Notes: generated from the sequence alone by a model not told the origin. A stretch of 64,000 nt of DNA from B1 sp034439755 (GCA_034439755.1 JAWXAZ010000133.1:1-64000); one strand, 5' to 3'. Positions 44,781 to 53,990 are shown, counted from the stretch's first letter. Translations and numbers: made by a program.

Positions 44781-45572
44781 ATGCAGCGGATTATTTATAT
44801 ATTATTCCTTTTAGTAATAGGAATTGTTTCTTGTAAGTCGAAAAAGCCTGTTGTTGCTAAGAAACAGGCTTTGCCTAAGCAGGCACTTGAGTCTAAAGTA
44901 TTGGTAAAAGAGGAAGCGCTTTTTGCAAAAATAGCCGCCAATAAAAATAGCAGCAATGAGCTTTCTTTTAGCTCCGAAACAGATTATAGTGATGGCAAGC
45001 AATCCATTTCTTTGAATATGGATGTAGTGGCCAAAAAAGGGCAATATGTTTTTTTAAATGCAAAGGCTTTGGGCTTGGTTAATGTGGCTCGTGTAATGAT
45101 ACAACCTGATTCGATAAGAATTTTGGACATGATAAATAGGAATTATATTTCGGCTTCTTATTCATTTATGAAGGGTTTTACAAATGCGCCATTAGGCTTT
45201 ACAGAGATTCAGAATTTGGTGTGGGCAAATGCTATGTTTGATCCAAAGCTCGGAAAAACAAGGGTTGATAGCCTTACGCAAATGCTGATTTTGATACTTG
45301 ATTTGGGGGGTATTCAGCAAAAGGCAGTTTATAATAGCAGTTTAAAAACGCAAAGTGTATCTTTATCTGAACAAGTTAAATCTCAGGAAATGCTTGTTAA
45401 GTTTGGAGATTTTAAAAATTTGGCAGAAATTGTTTATCCGCACGAGATAGTAATCAACATTCAGGGAGAAAAAAAGATAGAATGCAAGTTTTCTATTAGC
45501 AACTTCGCAACTACTATAAAAAAGGAGCCTCAGTTTGTTGTACCTAGATCATATAAAGTTAAAGTGTATTAG
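44781..45572 (+). CDS. DUF4292 family lipoprotein
   Basis: 263 residues. The lipobox IGIVSCK places the lipidated Cys at residue 18. The middle shows the DUF4292 pattern: SFSSETDYSDGKQSISLNMD near 63-82, KKGQYVFLNAKALGLVNVAR near 86-105, and IQPDSIRILDMINRNYI, related in style to LolA/LolB lipoprotein-carrier folds. It is probably an outer-membrane lipoprotein acting in envelope assembly (inferred). It overlaps the EnvC gene start by 38 bases, indicating coupled translation. Confidence 0.85.
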   Translation: MQRIIYILFLLVIGIVSCKSKKPVVAKKQALPKQALESKVLVKEEALFAKIAANKNSSNELSFSSETDYSDGKQSISLNMDVVAKKGQYVFLNAKALGLVNVARVMIQPDSIRILDMINRNYISASYSFMKGFTNAPLGFTEIQNLVWANAMFDPKLGKTRVDSLTQMLILILDLGGIQQKAVYNSSLKTQSVSLSEQVKSQEMLVKFGDFKNLAEIVYPHEIVINIQGEKKIECKFSISNFATTIKKEPQFVVPRSYKVKVY

Positions 45573-46812
45573 TGGTTTTTTTCTGCTAGTTTTTTTGAGT
45601 AATGTTTCTTTTGCTCAAAAGATGTCTAGTAAAAGGAAGGATTTAGAGTCGCAAAGGAAATCTTTACAAGAGCAAATTTCTAGAAATAGGCAGGAATTGT
45701 CGAAGGTGAAATCTCAGGAAAGCAATTCCATTAAGCAGCTTGAGGTAATTGGCACTCAAATTAGAACAAGAGAGAAGTTAATAGAAAACGTTTCGCAAGA
45801 AACCTTTGAAATTAGCATTGAAATTGCTAACCAACACAAATATGTAGAATCGTTAAAAAGGGATATAGCCGATTTAAAATTGGATTATGCTGCGTATTTA
45901 GTTTCCGTTTATAAGAAACGCAATGTGGGTTCAGTAATGTTATTTGTTTTTGATTCAAAGAGTTTGGATCAGGCCATGCGTAGAATTAAATACATGAATG
46001 TGTATGGAAATTATAGGCAACAGCAAGCCCGGCTAATCTTAAACACCCAAAATCAAATGATATTGGCCTTGAATGAAATTATTGAGGTTAAAAGGGCCAA
46101 AATTGGGCTGATAAAATTAAAGGAATCTGAAAAGAAGGAGTTGTTGTTAGATAAGCAGGAGGAGAGTACTTTGTTGGTTAAGGTGCAGCAAAAGGTGAGG
46201 TCTTTAAGTCAAATAATTGCCGCACAAGAGAAAGCGGCTAAAAAGCTTAATTTGGCTATTAGTAACTTAATTAGCGCCGAAATTGCAGCGGCGAGAAAGG
46301 CCGAGGAAATCAAGCGTGCGAGAGAGGCAAAAAAGAATAACAAGCCTACTGCTCCTAAAACTAATAATAGTTATTTATCAGTATCAGATTTAAAACTTAG
46401 TGGTGATTTTGCGGGCAATAAAGGAAAATTGCCTTGGCCTGTAAAAGGTCAGTTATTCCAAAGCTTTGGCGAGCATGCTCATTCTACTTTAAAGGGTGTG
46501 GTTACCACCAACAATGGAATTGATATCAGCACGGCGAATGGTGCAGTTGTGAAGCCTGTTTTTAAAGGAACTGTTAAGGGGATATTTCCAATACCTGGGC
46601 TCGATAAAGTGGTGTTGGTAAGTCATGGAGAGTATTTTACTGTTTATGCGCGACTTGAGACAGTAAAGGTTAAAATTGGGCAAGAGATTGGGATTGACGA
46701 TGTGCTTGGGGAGGTTGCTATCATTGCAGAAGATGGGAGTAGCAGACTTCACTTTGAAGTTTGGAAACAACGTGAGTTTCAAAATCCTTTGCCTTGGATA
46801 AGAGCAAGATAA
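45535..46812 (+). CDS. EnvC-like murein hydrolase activator (degenerate M23)
   Basis: 425 residues from a TTG at 45535 (45538 is also TTG), needed to keep the signal peptide ending SFAQ (28). Residues ~30-270 are a long coiled coil (KDLESQRKSLQEQISRNRQE; later KVQQKVRSLSQIIAAQEKAA). Residues ~300-425 are a LytM/M23 domain with degenerate metal ligands: NNGIDIS where active enzymes have HxGxD, and VYARL where they have YAHL, while LHFEVW is kept. This matches EnvC, which activates amidases instead of cutting. It should act in septal peptidoglycan splitting. Last gene of the envelope operon. Confidence 0.9.
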   Translation: MLYLDHIKLKCISGFFLLVFLSNVSFAQKMSSKRKDLESQRKSLQEQISRNRQELSKVKSQESNSIKQLEVIGTQIRTREKLIENVSQETFEISIEIANQHKYVESLKRDIADLKLDYAAYLVSVYKKRNVGSVMLFVFDSKSLDQAMRRIKYMNVYGNYRQQQARLILNTQNQMILALNEIIEVKRAKIGLIKLKESEKKELLLDKQEESTLLVKVQQKVRSLSQIIAAQEKAAKKLNLAISNLISAEIAAARKAEEIKRAREAKKNNKPTAPKTNNSYLSVSDLKLSGDFAGNKGKLPWPVKGQLFQSFGEHAHSTLKGVVTTNNGIDISTANGAVVKPVFKGTVKGIFPIPGLDKVVLVSHGEYFTVYARLETVKVKIGQEIGIDDVLGEVAIIAEDGSSRLHFEVWKQREFQNPLPWIRAR

Positions 46813-46880
46813 AATGGCTAATTTTTTGTTTTGCAACCTTTTTTAAATTTATTTGTCTATACATTAAATGAAATAATACT

Positions 46881-47690
46881 ATGAAAAGAAAAACATTACT
46901 ACTTTTATCTTCGTTTGCATTCCTAATTATTGGCTTACCTAATTTACAATCTTATCCTACTGGTGCACCCTCCGACGGACGCACAGGATCGCCTGGCGAT
47001 GGAGGTAAAACTTGCGCTACTTCTGGATGTCACAATGTAACAGCCTCAAGTGTAACAGGTATTTTATCGAGTAATATTCCGGTTGAAGGGTATACACCAG
47101 GTGCTTCATATACCATTACTGCTTCTATTGATGGAAATGGTAACAAAGGTCTTTGTGTTAGTCCGCAAAAGACTGATGGCACATTAATGGGAACTTTAAC
47201 AGCGGGTGCAGGAAATCAATTGATTGGTGGTAAATACATTACGCATACATCACCAAAAACAACAGACCCTGGCGTTTTTACTTTTACTTGGGTTGCACCG
47301 GCTTCAGGTTCTGGTGCCGTAGATTTCTATGGCGCTTTTGCAAATAACCGCACCATGGTTCGCAAAGTAGTTTATACTGTTAACGAGAAGCTTTCTTCTG
47401 GCATAAATGAGCGCTATTTACTTTCAGATTTGAACCTATTCCCAAATCCAATTGTAAATGGAGATAAATTGCATGTAGCATTTGAATTAAAGCAGGCAAG
47501 CGACCTAAAAATTTCATTGATGGATATTACTGGCAAGGAGATTATTGTATTTAAACAATCTCATTTGAATGCTGCAAGTTTTAATGAGTCTTATAGTTTG
47601 CCAGAATTAGGCAGTGGAATTTATTTTGTAAGGATAGAAGGCGCCAATAATTTGGTGCTGAACCGAAAACTTTTAATACAGAAAAATTGA
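46881..47690 (+). CDS. T9SS-exported choice-of-anchor V domain protein
   Basis: 269 residues. Signal peptide ends near LQSYP (25). The mature N-terminus GAPSDGRTGSPGDGGKTC followed by CATSGCHN is the mark of the choice-of-anchor V (Reeler-like) domain; it includes a C-x4-CH motif that recalls a haem-c site, though the standard one is CxxCH. A beta-sandwich follows to ~175. Residues ~185-269 are a type A sorting domain (LNLFPNPIVNGDKLHVAF, MDITGKEI, GIYFVRIEG). It should be exported across the outer membrane. Function is unknown. A terminator follows at 47705. Confidence 0.87.
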   Translation: MKRKTLLLLSSFAFLIIGLPNLQSYPTGAPSDGRTGSPGDGGKTCATSGCHNVTASSVTGILSSNIPVEGYTPGASYTITASIDGNGNKGLCVSPQKTDGTLMGTLTAGAGNQLIGGKYITHTSPKTTDPGVFTFTWVAPASGSGAVDFYGAFANNRTMVRKVVYTVNEKLSSGINERYLLSDLNLFPNPIVNGDKLHVAFELKQASDLKISLMDITGKEIIVFKQSHLNAASFNESYSLPELGSGIYFVRIEGANNLVLNRKLLIQKN

Positions 47691-47704
47691 TTGATTTATG
47701 GGTT

Positions 47705-47737
47705 GAAAGTCTCGCTATATAGCGGGACTTTCTTTTT
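47705..47737 (+). terminator. Rho-independent terminator
   Basis: A 12-bp stem with one G-T pair (GAAAGTCTCGCT pairing with AGCGGGACTTTC), a 4-base loop and a run of T, 14 bases after the stop of the choice-of-anchor V gene. Confidence 0.9.
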
Positions 47738-47740
47738 ATA

Positions 47741-47748
47741 TACCTTTG
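47741..47748 (+). promoter_or_regulatory. -7 promoter box of menE
   Basis: TACCTTTG, an exact match to TAnnTTTG, immediately after the upstream terminator and 4 bases before the menE ATG. It predicts a leaderless or nearly leaderless mRNA. Confidence 0.55.
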
Positions 47749-47752
47749 TGAA

Positions 47753-48823
47753 ATGTTTTTGGGTTTAAATTATGACAAGGAGAAGTATTCAATAGTAAGT
47801 TTTTTGGAAAAGGACTTTAGTGAACCCTTTCTAAAAAGCGCTCAAAGATTTATTGAAAACTGGCAATTAGATAAGCCCTTTGTCTTTAAAAGTAGCGGTT
47901 CAACAGGTGCTCCTAAGGAATTTGTTTTTAGGAGGTGGCAACTCAAAATTAGTGCAGAGGCAACCATTAAAGCCCTGGGCTTAGTGCCAGAGAGCGAACA
48001 TTTTTTGATCTGCATTGATACCTCATTTGTAGGCGGGGCAATGATGTTGGCAAGGGCGATGTTGCTCAATTGTGAGGTGACCTTTACACATCCAAGCTCC
48101 AATGTTTTTGATAAAATTCCTCATACACATTCCTTTACTTTTGGGTCGTTTGTGCCGCCACAATTAATGGATGCTTCATTCTCAAAAGAGAAATACGAGC
48201 GGTTCAGAAATGTATTGATTGGCGGAAGCTCCTTAGATTTAAATAAAGCCAATCAACTCTCCAAAATGCAGGTGGCTAGTTACCTCAGTTATGGCATGAC
48301 AGAAACACTTTCTCATGTGGCTCTAAAAAGGCTGAACCAAAATAACGGGTATAAAATTCTTGAACCCTATACGGTACGCATTAATATGAATCAACAGATT
48401 TGCATTAAAGTGCCATTTTTAGAAGAAGAATTAATTACACAAGATTTAGGAATTTGGGTCGAACCAAATCAATTTGAATGGATTGGTAGAGTAGACTTTG
48501 TGGTGAACTCTGGGGGCATCAAAATTAGTCCAGAGGAAATAGAAAATGCCATTTTGGGTTTAGGGATTTTAGATGCTAATTGTAAGGCAATTATTAGCAG
48601 CATTCCCAGCACAAAATGGGGCAATGAATTGGTCTTAGTTACCAATAGAATAATTTCTACAGAATCTTTTAAGGAGGTCTTAATTGGCTTACATAAAATG
48701 GGATTAAAGCAGAAATCTCCAAAGCGATTTTTTTGCATAAATGAATTTCCAAGCATAGAAAACGGGAAATTGGCTCGAAATAAAATAAATGAATGGCTTG
48801 TAAATCAAGAAGTTTCACATTAA
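47753..48823 (+). CDS. menE: o-succinylbenzoate-CoA ligase-like AMP-binding protein
   Basis: 356 residues, the short MenE form of Bacteroidota. ANL-superfamily adenylating enzyme activating o-succinylbenzoate for menaquinone synthesis. The AMP-binding loop FKSSGSTGAPKEF is at ~43-55; SYGMTETLSHVAL near 181 is motif A5; EWIGRVDFVVNSGGIKISPEEIE near 240-262 is the adenylation hinge; and IENGKLARNKINEW near the end contains the catalytic Lys. No other men gene lies in the window. It is bounded by a terminator upstream and has its own -7 box. Confidence 0.85.
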   Translation: MFLGLNYDKEKYSIVSFLEKDFSEPFLKSAQRFIENWQLDKPFVFKSSGSTGAPKEFVFRRWQLKISAEATIKALGLVPESEHFLICIDTSFVGGAMMLARAMLLNCEVTFTHPSSNVFDKIPHTHSFTFGSFVPPQLMDASFSKEKYERFRNVLIGGSSLDLNKANQLSKMQVASYLSYGMTETLSHVALKRLNQNNGYKILEPYTVRINMNQQICIKVPFLEEELITQDLGIWVEPNQFEWIGRVDFVVNSGGIKISPEEIENAILGLGILDANCKAIISSIPSTKWGNELVLVTNRIISTESFKEVLIGLHKMGLKQKSPKRFFCINEFPSIENGKLARNKINEWLVNQEVSH

Positions 48824-48898
48824 TTATATATAATAACAAAAACTTGATTGATAAGTCCTTGGTTTTTATAATTTCGCGTTAAATTAAACAGTTAAATT

Positions 48899-49120
48899 AT
48901 GTACTGGACACTAGAATTAGCGTCGTATCTTGACGATGCACCATGGCCTGCCACAAAAGACGAATTAATAGATTATGCTATCCGTTCTGGAGCACCTCTA
49001 GAGGTGATAGAAAATTTACAAGAATTGGAAGATGATGGCGAGCCATTTGAGACCATTGATGAGATATGGCCAGATTATCCAACAAACGAAGATTATTTTT
49101 ATAACGAGGACGAACTATAG
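48899..49120 (+). CDS. DUF2795 family small protein
   Basis: 73 residues, highly acidic. MYWTLELASYLDDAPWPATK, then DELIDYAIRSGAPLEVIENL and the tail DEIWPDYPTNEDYFYNEDEL fit DUF2795, a small helical domain common in Bacteroidota with unknown function. TAATTTCG at 48869-48876 is a candidate -7 box 22 bases upstream. Its end overlaps the end of the convergent Fic-like gene by 6 bases. Confidence 0.88.
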   Translation: MYWTLELASYLDDAPWPATKDELIDYAIRSGAPLEVIENLQELEDDGEPFETIDEIWPDYPTNEDYFYNEDEL

Positions 49121-50284
49121 TTCCTCGCTATTATAATTTTCATTTGAATTATTTAAATTTACGAAATCCGCTTGGTATTTTTCCAATAGCGGATTTCCTT
49201 TTTCATGCAGGTTTACACAATATCTTAAACCTGCACCCGCTCCTATAGATTTAACTAAGCCTAAGTCCAATAGCAATTGAAAGTCCCTTTGAATGGTTTT
49301 TCTATTGCAATCAAATTCGTTCACCAGTTCTTTGGTAGAAATAAAACCCCTATGCTGTATAATATACATGATAAGCTTCTGTCTTTTATTTAGAATGCTA
49401 TCATCTATTTCCTTTAGTTTGTATCCACGCTCAAATACATAGTTCATGATATTCTTTTGACGCGGATTTAATTTATCAAAATCAACCTGTTGTCTAAAGT
49501 AATTTCTGAATAGGTCTTTTAACCTGCCTAATTGCATTTCTTGGAGCTGTAGTCCAAAGGCAATTTGCTCATTAAGGCCGTTTTCCTGGCCTAGGATGGC
49601 ATTATTTATAATTTCGTCGTAGTTTATCTTGTTGATGTAAATTTCGTGCTCTAAGCAAAGTAAACCATGCATGTCCATTTTGTTTTTCTTGAGCCAAAAC
49701 AACTGGAGCAAATTTGCAAATTTGGATTTGGCTTCGCTATAGAGTGGAATCGACATGATGCGGAAATGCAGAATCCAACTTTGTATAATTGGGTGAAATT
49801 CGGTATCATTATTTAGGAATTCAAATAAACTTTCCAATTCCATTTCGGTTTCCATGCTAAGGCGCTCTGGTAACCTCGAATTTTGACTAGAAAAAAGGTT
49901 TATTTCTTTGTTGTTTTGATATAGGTCGTCGACAATTATTTTTTGAAGTTGACCTAAAAATTCTATGCTTAGTTTTTCATGTAATTGTTCAGTAACAAAT
50001 TGTTCTGCTTTTTGATACTGCTCTACAGCCCGCTCGGCCATATTACTTGCTCGTAGGTTTTTGTTAACGAGGTATTTTACATTCTTAACATCAAGTAAAT
50101 TATTGTCTAATGCATTTGCATAGTAGTTTCTCAGTATGGCACTGTTTACCCGCTCAATATTCCTTATTCCGTCTGGCAGATCAATAAACTCAAATATCTT
50201 TGAAAGTTCAATCTGCTCTTGAACGCAATGAAGAAAGGCTTCATCAATTGAGATTATGGGTTCGTACTTGTTTATGAGTATCAT
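49115..50284 (-). CDS. Degenerate Fic-fold protein with C-terminal winged helix
   Basis: 389 residues from the ATG at 50284. Residues ~40-270 follow the Fic fold: a Fic_N-like helix (IERVNSAILRNYYANALDNN), then HFRIMSIPLYSEAKSKFANL where active enzymes have HxF-IHPFxDGNGR, then LCLEHEIYINKINYDEIINN, matching the YLSxYIxxNKxxYYxLL helix. All catalytic residues (His, Asp, Asn, Arg) are replaced. Residues ~305-370 form a wHTH of DeoR type (GFISTKELVNEFDCNRKTIQ). It is probably a DNA-binding regulator whose Fic domain has become a binding or dimerisation unit; AMPylation is not expected. The interval 50285-50474 upstream is non-coding. Confidence 0.8.
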   Translation of the reverse strand: MILINKYEPIISIDEAFLHCVQEQIELSKIFEFIDLPDGIRNIERVNSAILRNYYANALDNNLLDVKNVKYLVNKNLRASNMAERAVEQYQKAEQFVTEQLHEKLSIEFLGQLQKIIVDDLYQNNKEINLFSSQNSRLPERLSMETEMELESLFEFLNNDTEFHPIIQSWILHFRIMSIPLYSEAKSKFANLLQLFWLKKNKMDMHGLLCLEHEIYINKINYDEIINNAILGQENGLNEQIAFGLQLQEMQLGRLKDLFRNYFRQQVDFDKLNPRQKNIMNYVFERGYKLKEIDDSILNKRQKLIMYIIQHRGFISTKELVNEFDCNRKTIQRDFQLLLDLGLVKSIGAGAGLRYCVNLHEKGNPLLEKYQADFVNLNNSNENYNSEEL

Positions 50285-50474
50285 CAAGTACGAATCTAAG
50301 TTGAAAATAGCAGTGCTAAATCGACCTACGTTTAGGTGAAATGGTGGATTACGTGTTGTAAAGGCTTAACAAAGTTGGATAAACTGCTGTGTTCTTACAT
50401 ACATAAGGCTTTAGATAAATTACAAAAAATAGACAATTTCTTAATTTGCTGTTAATAAAAGAACTTTAAGAACC

Positions 50475-53405
50475 TTATTGGCCGCCTATTGCCCTGTATC
50501 TTTCCATACATTGTTTGGCAAAATCGGGTTGATTTAATTTATTAAACACTTCTGCCAATTCCAACCATGCTGGTCCCATTTTTGGGTTCAAACCGAGAGC
50601 AAGTTGGTAATTATCTGCTGCTTTTTGCAAGCTTCCAGTGGCATAATAAGATTTTGCTAAATAGTAGTAAACTTCTGGAATGCTAGCATTGTGTTTTACG
50701 GCCATTTCTAGCCGCTTTATAGCATTTGGATAATCGCCTAAATTGAGATATGCCAACGCACAATAATACCAACTTTCTGTTACATTTTCCTTGTATTGCG
50801 TGCTTTTATTAAAAGCTTCGGTCGCTTTTACAAAGTCCTTATTGTTAAAATATACTAACCCTAAATTGTTATAAGCTGTAAAGTTTTCTGGATAAATTTC
50901 AATGGCCTTTTTAAGCATGATTTCGGCGCTATCTAACCTGCCTCTATTAATAAGAGAAAAGCCAAGCATGCGCCAGGTTTCTTCGTCTTTAGGGGCGTAT
51001 TTAACGGCATCTTCAAAGTAATAAATTGACGAATCAAAGTCTTGTCTGTCTAAGGCCAAATATCCTCTTGGCATGCTATAGTTCTCCCTTTTAATTACTG
51101 CTGCCAATGGAATGCCGTCTGCCTCTACCGTATATACAGTTCCTTTGGGCGGAAACGAACCATTCTGCAACTCGTTTTTTGAAAAGGTACGGGTAGTTAA
51201 AATGAGGTAATCCCATGCTAATTTCTGTTCTTCTGTTTCCCTAGTCCAAACAAAATTAAGTCTTGGATTAATTTGTTTTGCCCAATAAGATGCAGTAGTT
51301 GTTTCGTTATTAATTCCAATAACCAAGGTGTCTTTTGGATGTTGCTTAGCAATCCATTCTGCTGCTTCGCGACAAGAATTGCTGTAATAATCGGTCTCGT
51401 ATACGCCATAAGCCCCACTTAATCCACCCACCAATTCGTTGAAATAGACGTATTCATTTGGGTGATTTTGTGCAATCCAAATGGTAGGTTTGGCAAATAA
51501 TCCTAACAGAACCAAAGCACTTGTTAAAGCAATAGGTTTTGAAAGTGTAAACAAGTAATCAAACGCAACTGCTGCCAATGGAATCAAAAAGGGTAGGATG
51601 AACAAATAATGACGCCATCCATTATAGTAATTGATGTTGCTATATTCGGCATAAAAAATGGGGAAGAAAATCATGAACAACAGCATTAACCAATTACCAA
51701 TTCCTATTTTCTTCTTCAATGGCGATACCAAAACAATGGATAATACAAGGCCAATTATCAAATAAAGCGGATTGCCCATTCCCATAAATTTAAATACGTA
51801 ATACCAAGGGGCATCTGTAATCATGTACATTCTCTTACCATCAAATAACTCCACATTATTGGTGTAAAAGGCATTCTCTGCGGCCTTGGCAAACGCTTGA
51901 AACGGATGTTTAATAGGGTTGTCTAATGCATAAGGCCAAATGGCAATTCCAATAATATACCCAATGATAGCCACTATCAAGAAAATTTTGGCATAAGGTA
52001 TAATCATCTCTCCAATTTTTGCTTTCTTTCTTCTAATATTATCTAAGAAACTAACTCCAAGGAACAAACCTAAATAGGCAACAATTAGAAATGCGCCAAC
52101 ACGCGATGCAATGCCTATTCCGAGACCAAATGCCAACCAAAATAAATCGCGAAATCTGGGCTTTGGCAGACTTCGCATTACCTTAATAATGAAGTAGCCA
52201 GCAAAAGCAAATCCTGTTGCAAAGGGAATATCTGTTGGATTGTTCATGCTATGCCCTAGCCAACCAGGGTTGAAAAACATAAAAAGCAAGGCCATTGATG
52301 CGGCTCTCCAACCGGCAAGTTCAAAGGCAATTAAGGAGGTAAATATGATTCCAATTAGCCCATAAATTGAGTTTATAAAATGCCTGGTTTCATATACCCC
52401 TGTCCCAAACCAATTATAGGCAAAGGCAGATATGGTATTCAATTGCTCGCCATAAAATCTATACGCCTGCCTAATATAATCTGCACTGTTGGTTGGTTCG
52501 GCCAAGGCAGCTGTGTCTGAACCAAAAGTGGTGATGTAATTAAATGCCAATTGGGAATAATCGTTGTGTGCTTTTTCGTCCCACGTGCTACCAAAATCCT
52601 GACTCAAAATGGGCATCGAAAAAATGCATACCATAATCATGGCAAAATATGCCAAGCGATACAAGGGATGATTTCCATCTCTTATATCTGATTTGCTGTA
52701 CTTTAATTGCCAAAGTGAATCCTGAATGAAATATTGATACCTCAATGAAAACACCTGAGACAGCACTTTAATTGGAGAAAATGACGGGATATTGTCTAAT
52801 GAAATGGCTAGTTCAACCAGGGTTAAATTGTTTGATTTGGCCAGGTTAAGCGTTTGCAGATAATTGTTTGCACTGGCCAATTTATAGTTGAAAAACCCCT
52901 TTAAACTTTCTGTTTTGCCAAATAATACGCCCGAATTAGCATCTGTTAATTGAACTGAGGTGAATATGCGGGTAAGGCTATTGCTTATTTTGTTGACTAG
53001 CGGAACACTTTGCTTACTTCCTTTTACTTTGCTCTGAGTACCTACATAAAGAGAATTGGCTTGTATTTGTTTTTTGTGTGACTGGAATGTTTGAAGTAAA
53101 TTTCCAAGTGAATGAATGGGGTTATAAACGATGATACTTTGTGCGCCAGTTGCACCTTCCAGTAATTGGGAAATATTTTGGTTCAGCCCAATGTTTGAGT
53201 CTGTAACTTGAACCACAATTTTGCCTTTTTGTGCCCAGTCTAAAATGGTTTTTTCTGTTGGAGCCGCTTTTACCAAACAATGAATTTCAATGTCTTGTTT
53301 GGTTTTTGATAGCAATTGATGCAATGCGCCCCAAAATGTATGGTCTACATTTCTTGAATCAATAATAACACTTGTTCTGTTGTCGAGTAATGTATTTATT
53401 TCCAT
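50475..53405 (-). CDS. GT2-like / GT39-like / TPR fusion glycosyltransferase
   Basis: 976 residues in three parts. Residues ~8-215 resemble a dolichyl-phosphate-mannose-synthase-type GT2 domain (IGLNQNISQLLEGATGAQSI, then LTDANSGVLFGKTESLKGF), but the metal-binding DxD is lost. Residues ~240-760 hold about ten membrane helices and a GT39/PMT-like GT-C domain with the first-loop acidic motif STWDEKAHNDY near 270. Residues ~770-976 carry about six TPRs (FDSSIYYFEDAVKYAPKDEE, FVKATEAFNKSTQYKENV). It is likely an inner-membrane glycosyltransferase using a polyprenyl-phosphate sugar made by the GT2 enzyme in the same operon. The acceptor is unknown. Confidence 0.85.
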   Translation of the reverse strand: MEINTLLDNRTSVIIDSRNVDHTFWGALHQLLSKTKQDIEIHCLVKAAPTEKTILDWAQKGKIVVQVTDSNIGLNQNISQLLEGATGAQSIIVYNPIHSLGNLLQTFQSHKKQIQANSLYVGTQSKVKGSKQSVPLVNKISNSLTRIFTSVQLTDANSGVLFGKTESLKGFFNYKLASANNYLQTLNLAKSNNLTLVELAISLDNIPSFSPIKVLSQVFSLRYQYFIQDSLWQLKYSKSDIRDGNHPLYRLAYFAMIMVCIFSMPILSQDFGSTWDEKAHNDYSQLAFNYITTFGSDTAALAEPTNSADYIRQAYRFYGEQLNTISAFAYNWFGTGVYETRHFINSIYGLIGIIFTSLIAFELAGWRAASMALLFMFFNPGWLGHSMNNPTDIPFATGFAFAGYFIIKVMRSLPKPRFRDLFWLAFGLGIGIASRVGAFLIVAYLGLFLGVSFLDNIRRKKAKIGEMIIPYAKIFLIVAIIGYIIGIAIWPYALDNPIKHPFQAFAKAAENAFYTNNVELFDGKRMYMITDAPWYYVFKFMGMGNPLYLIIGLVLSIVLVSPLKKKIGIGNWLMLLFMIFFPIFYAEYSNINYYNGWRHYLFILPFLIPLAAVAFDYLFTLSKPIALTSALVLLGLFAKPTIWIAQNHPNEYVYFNELVGGLSGAYGVYETDYYSNSCREAAEWIAKQHPKDTLVIGINNETTTASYWAKQINPRLNFVWTRETEEQKLAWDYLILTTRTFSKNELQNGSFPPKGTVYTVEADGIPLAAVIKRENYSMPRGYLALDRQDFDSSIYYFEDAVKYAPKDEETWRMLGFSLINRGRLDSAEIMLKKAIEIYPENFTAYNNLGLVYFNNKDFVKATEAFNKSTQYKENVTESWYYCALAYLNLGDYPNAIKRLEMAVKHNASIPEVYYYLAKSYYATGSLQKAADNYQLALGLNPKMGPAWLELAEVFNKLNQPDFAKQCMERYRAIGGQ

Positions 53406-53429
53406 TGAATGGGTATTTGCTATTGTTAT

Positions 53430-53978
53430 TTAAAGACGTTCAAAAACGAATAAATTATTAAGACCAAATTGAAATTTCCCTTTGTGAATTAATTTAAAAA
53501 GGGGCGATGAAAAAATGGTTTCAGTATCTTCTGGTTTGTAACCGTAATGCTCTTCCAGACTCATTCCTTCAATTATCCGTAATTTTAATAAAACCTTTAA
53601 AATCTGATCCACCTGAGGTGATGGAACTGTTATGATTAAGCGCCCTTTTGGCAACAAATAATCGCAACAGTTTTGGGCTAATTTTTTTTGTTCGGTGCTG
53701 GGTATGTGTTCAAGAACGGCTAACAAAGTTATGGCATTAAACTGCATTCCCGATGGACATGCTTCTGGAAAATAGCCTGGAAATAATTCATAAAAATCGG
53801 TCGTTACTTTTTCTTTCAAAGTAGGATCAACACCCACCCCTTTTGAAATATATCCTTTCCAATTTTCAAACATAATGCCATCTACGCTCCCAATATCTAG
53901 CACAGAATCGCCCTTATTTACGAATTTCTTTGCTTTTTTAATTCTAACCCCTTGAAGGTATTTGTCTATTGCTTTCAT
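53430..53978 (-). CDS. Class I SAM-dependent methyltransferase
   Basis: 182 residues. Motif I is DSVLDIGSVDGIMFENW near 23-40, motif II VGVDP, and the motif IV region is FNAITLLAVLEHIPS near 80-95, followed by LLPKGRLIITVPSP near 108-122. A small Methyltransf_11-type protein with no N-terminal extension. It lies between the two glycosyltransferase genes (12 bases after the GT2 gene, 24 before the GT39 fusion), so it probably methylates a sugar or lipid intermediate of the same pathway; the substrate is unknown. Confidence 0.88.
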   Translation of the reverse strand: MKAIDKYLQGVRIKKAKKFVNKGDSVLDIGSVDGIMFENWKGYISKGVGVDPTLKEKVTTDFYELFPGYFPEACPSGMQFNAITLLAVLEHIPSTEQKKLAQNCCDYLLPKGRLIITVPSPQVDQILKVLLKLRIIEGMSLEEHYGYKPEDTETIFSSPLFKLIHKGKFQFGLNNLFVFERL

Positions 53979-53990
53979 TTAATATTTAGC

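Noticed and set aside
45535..46812. Active M23 endopeptidase
   Set aside because: The His ligand of HxGxD is Asn and the YAHL His is Arg, so it fits a non-catalytic EnvC-type activator.
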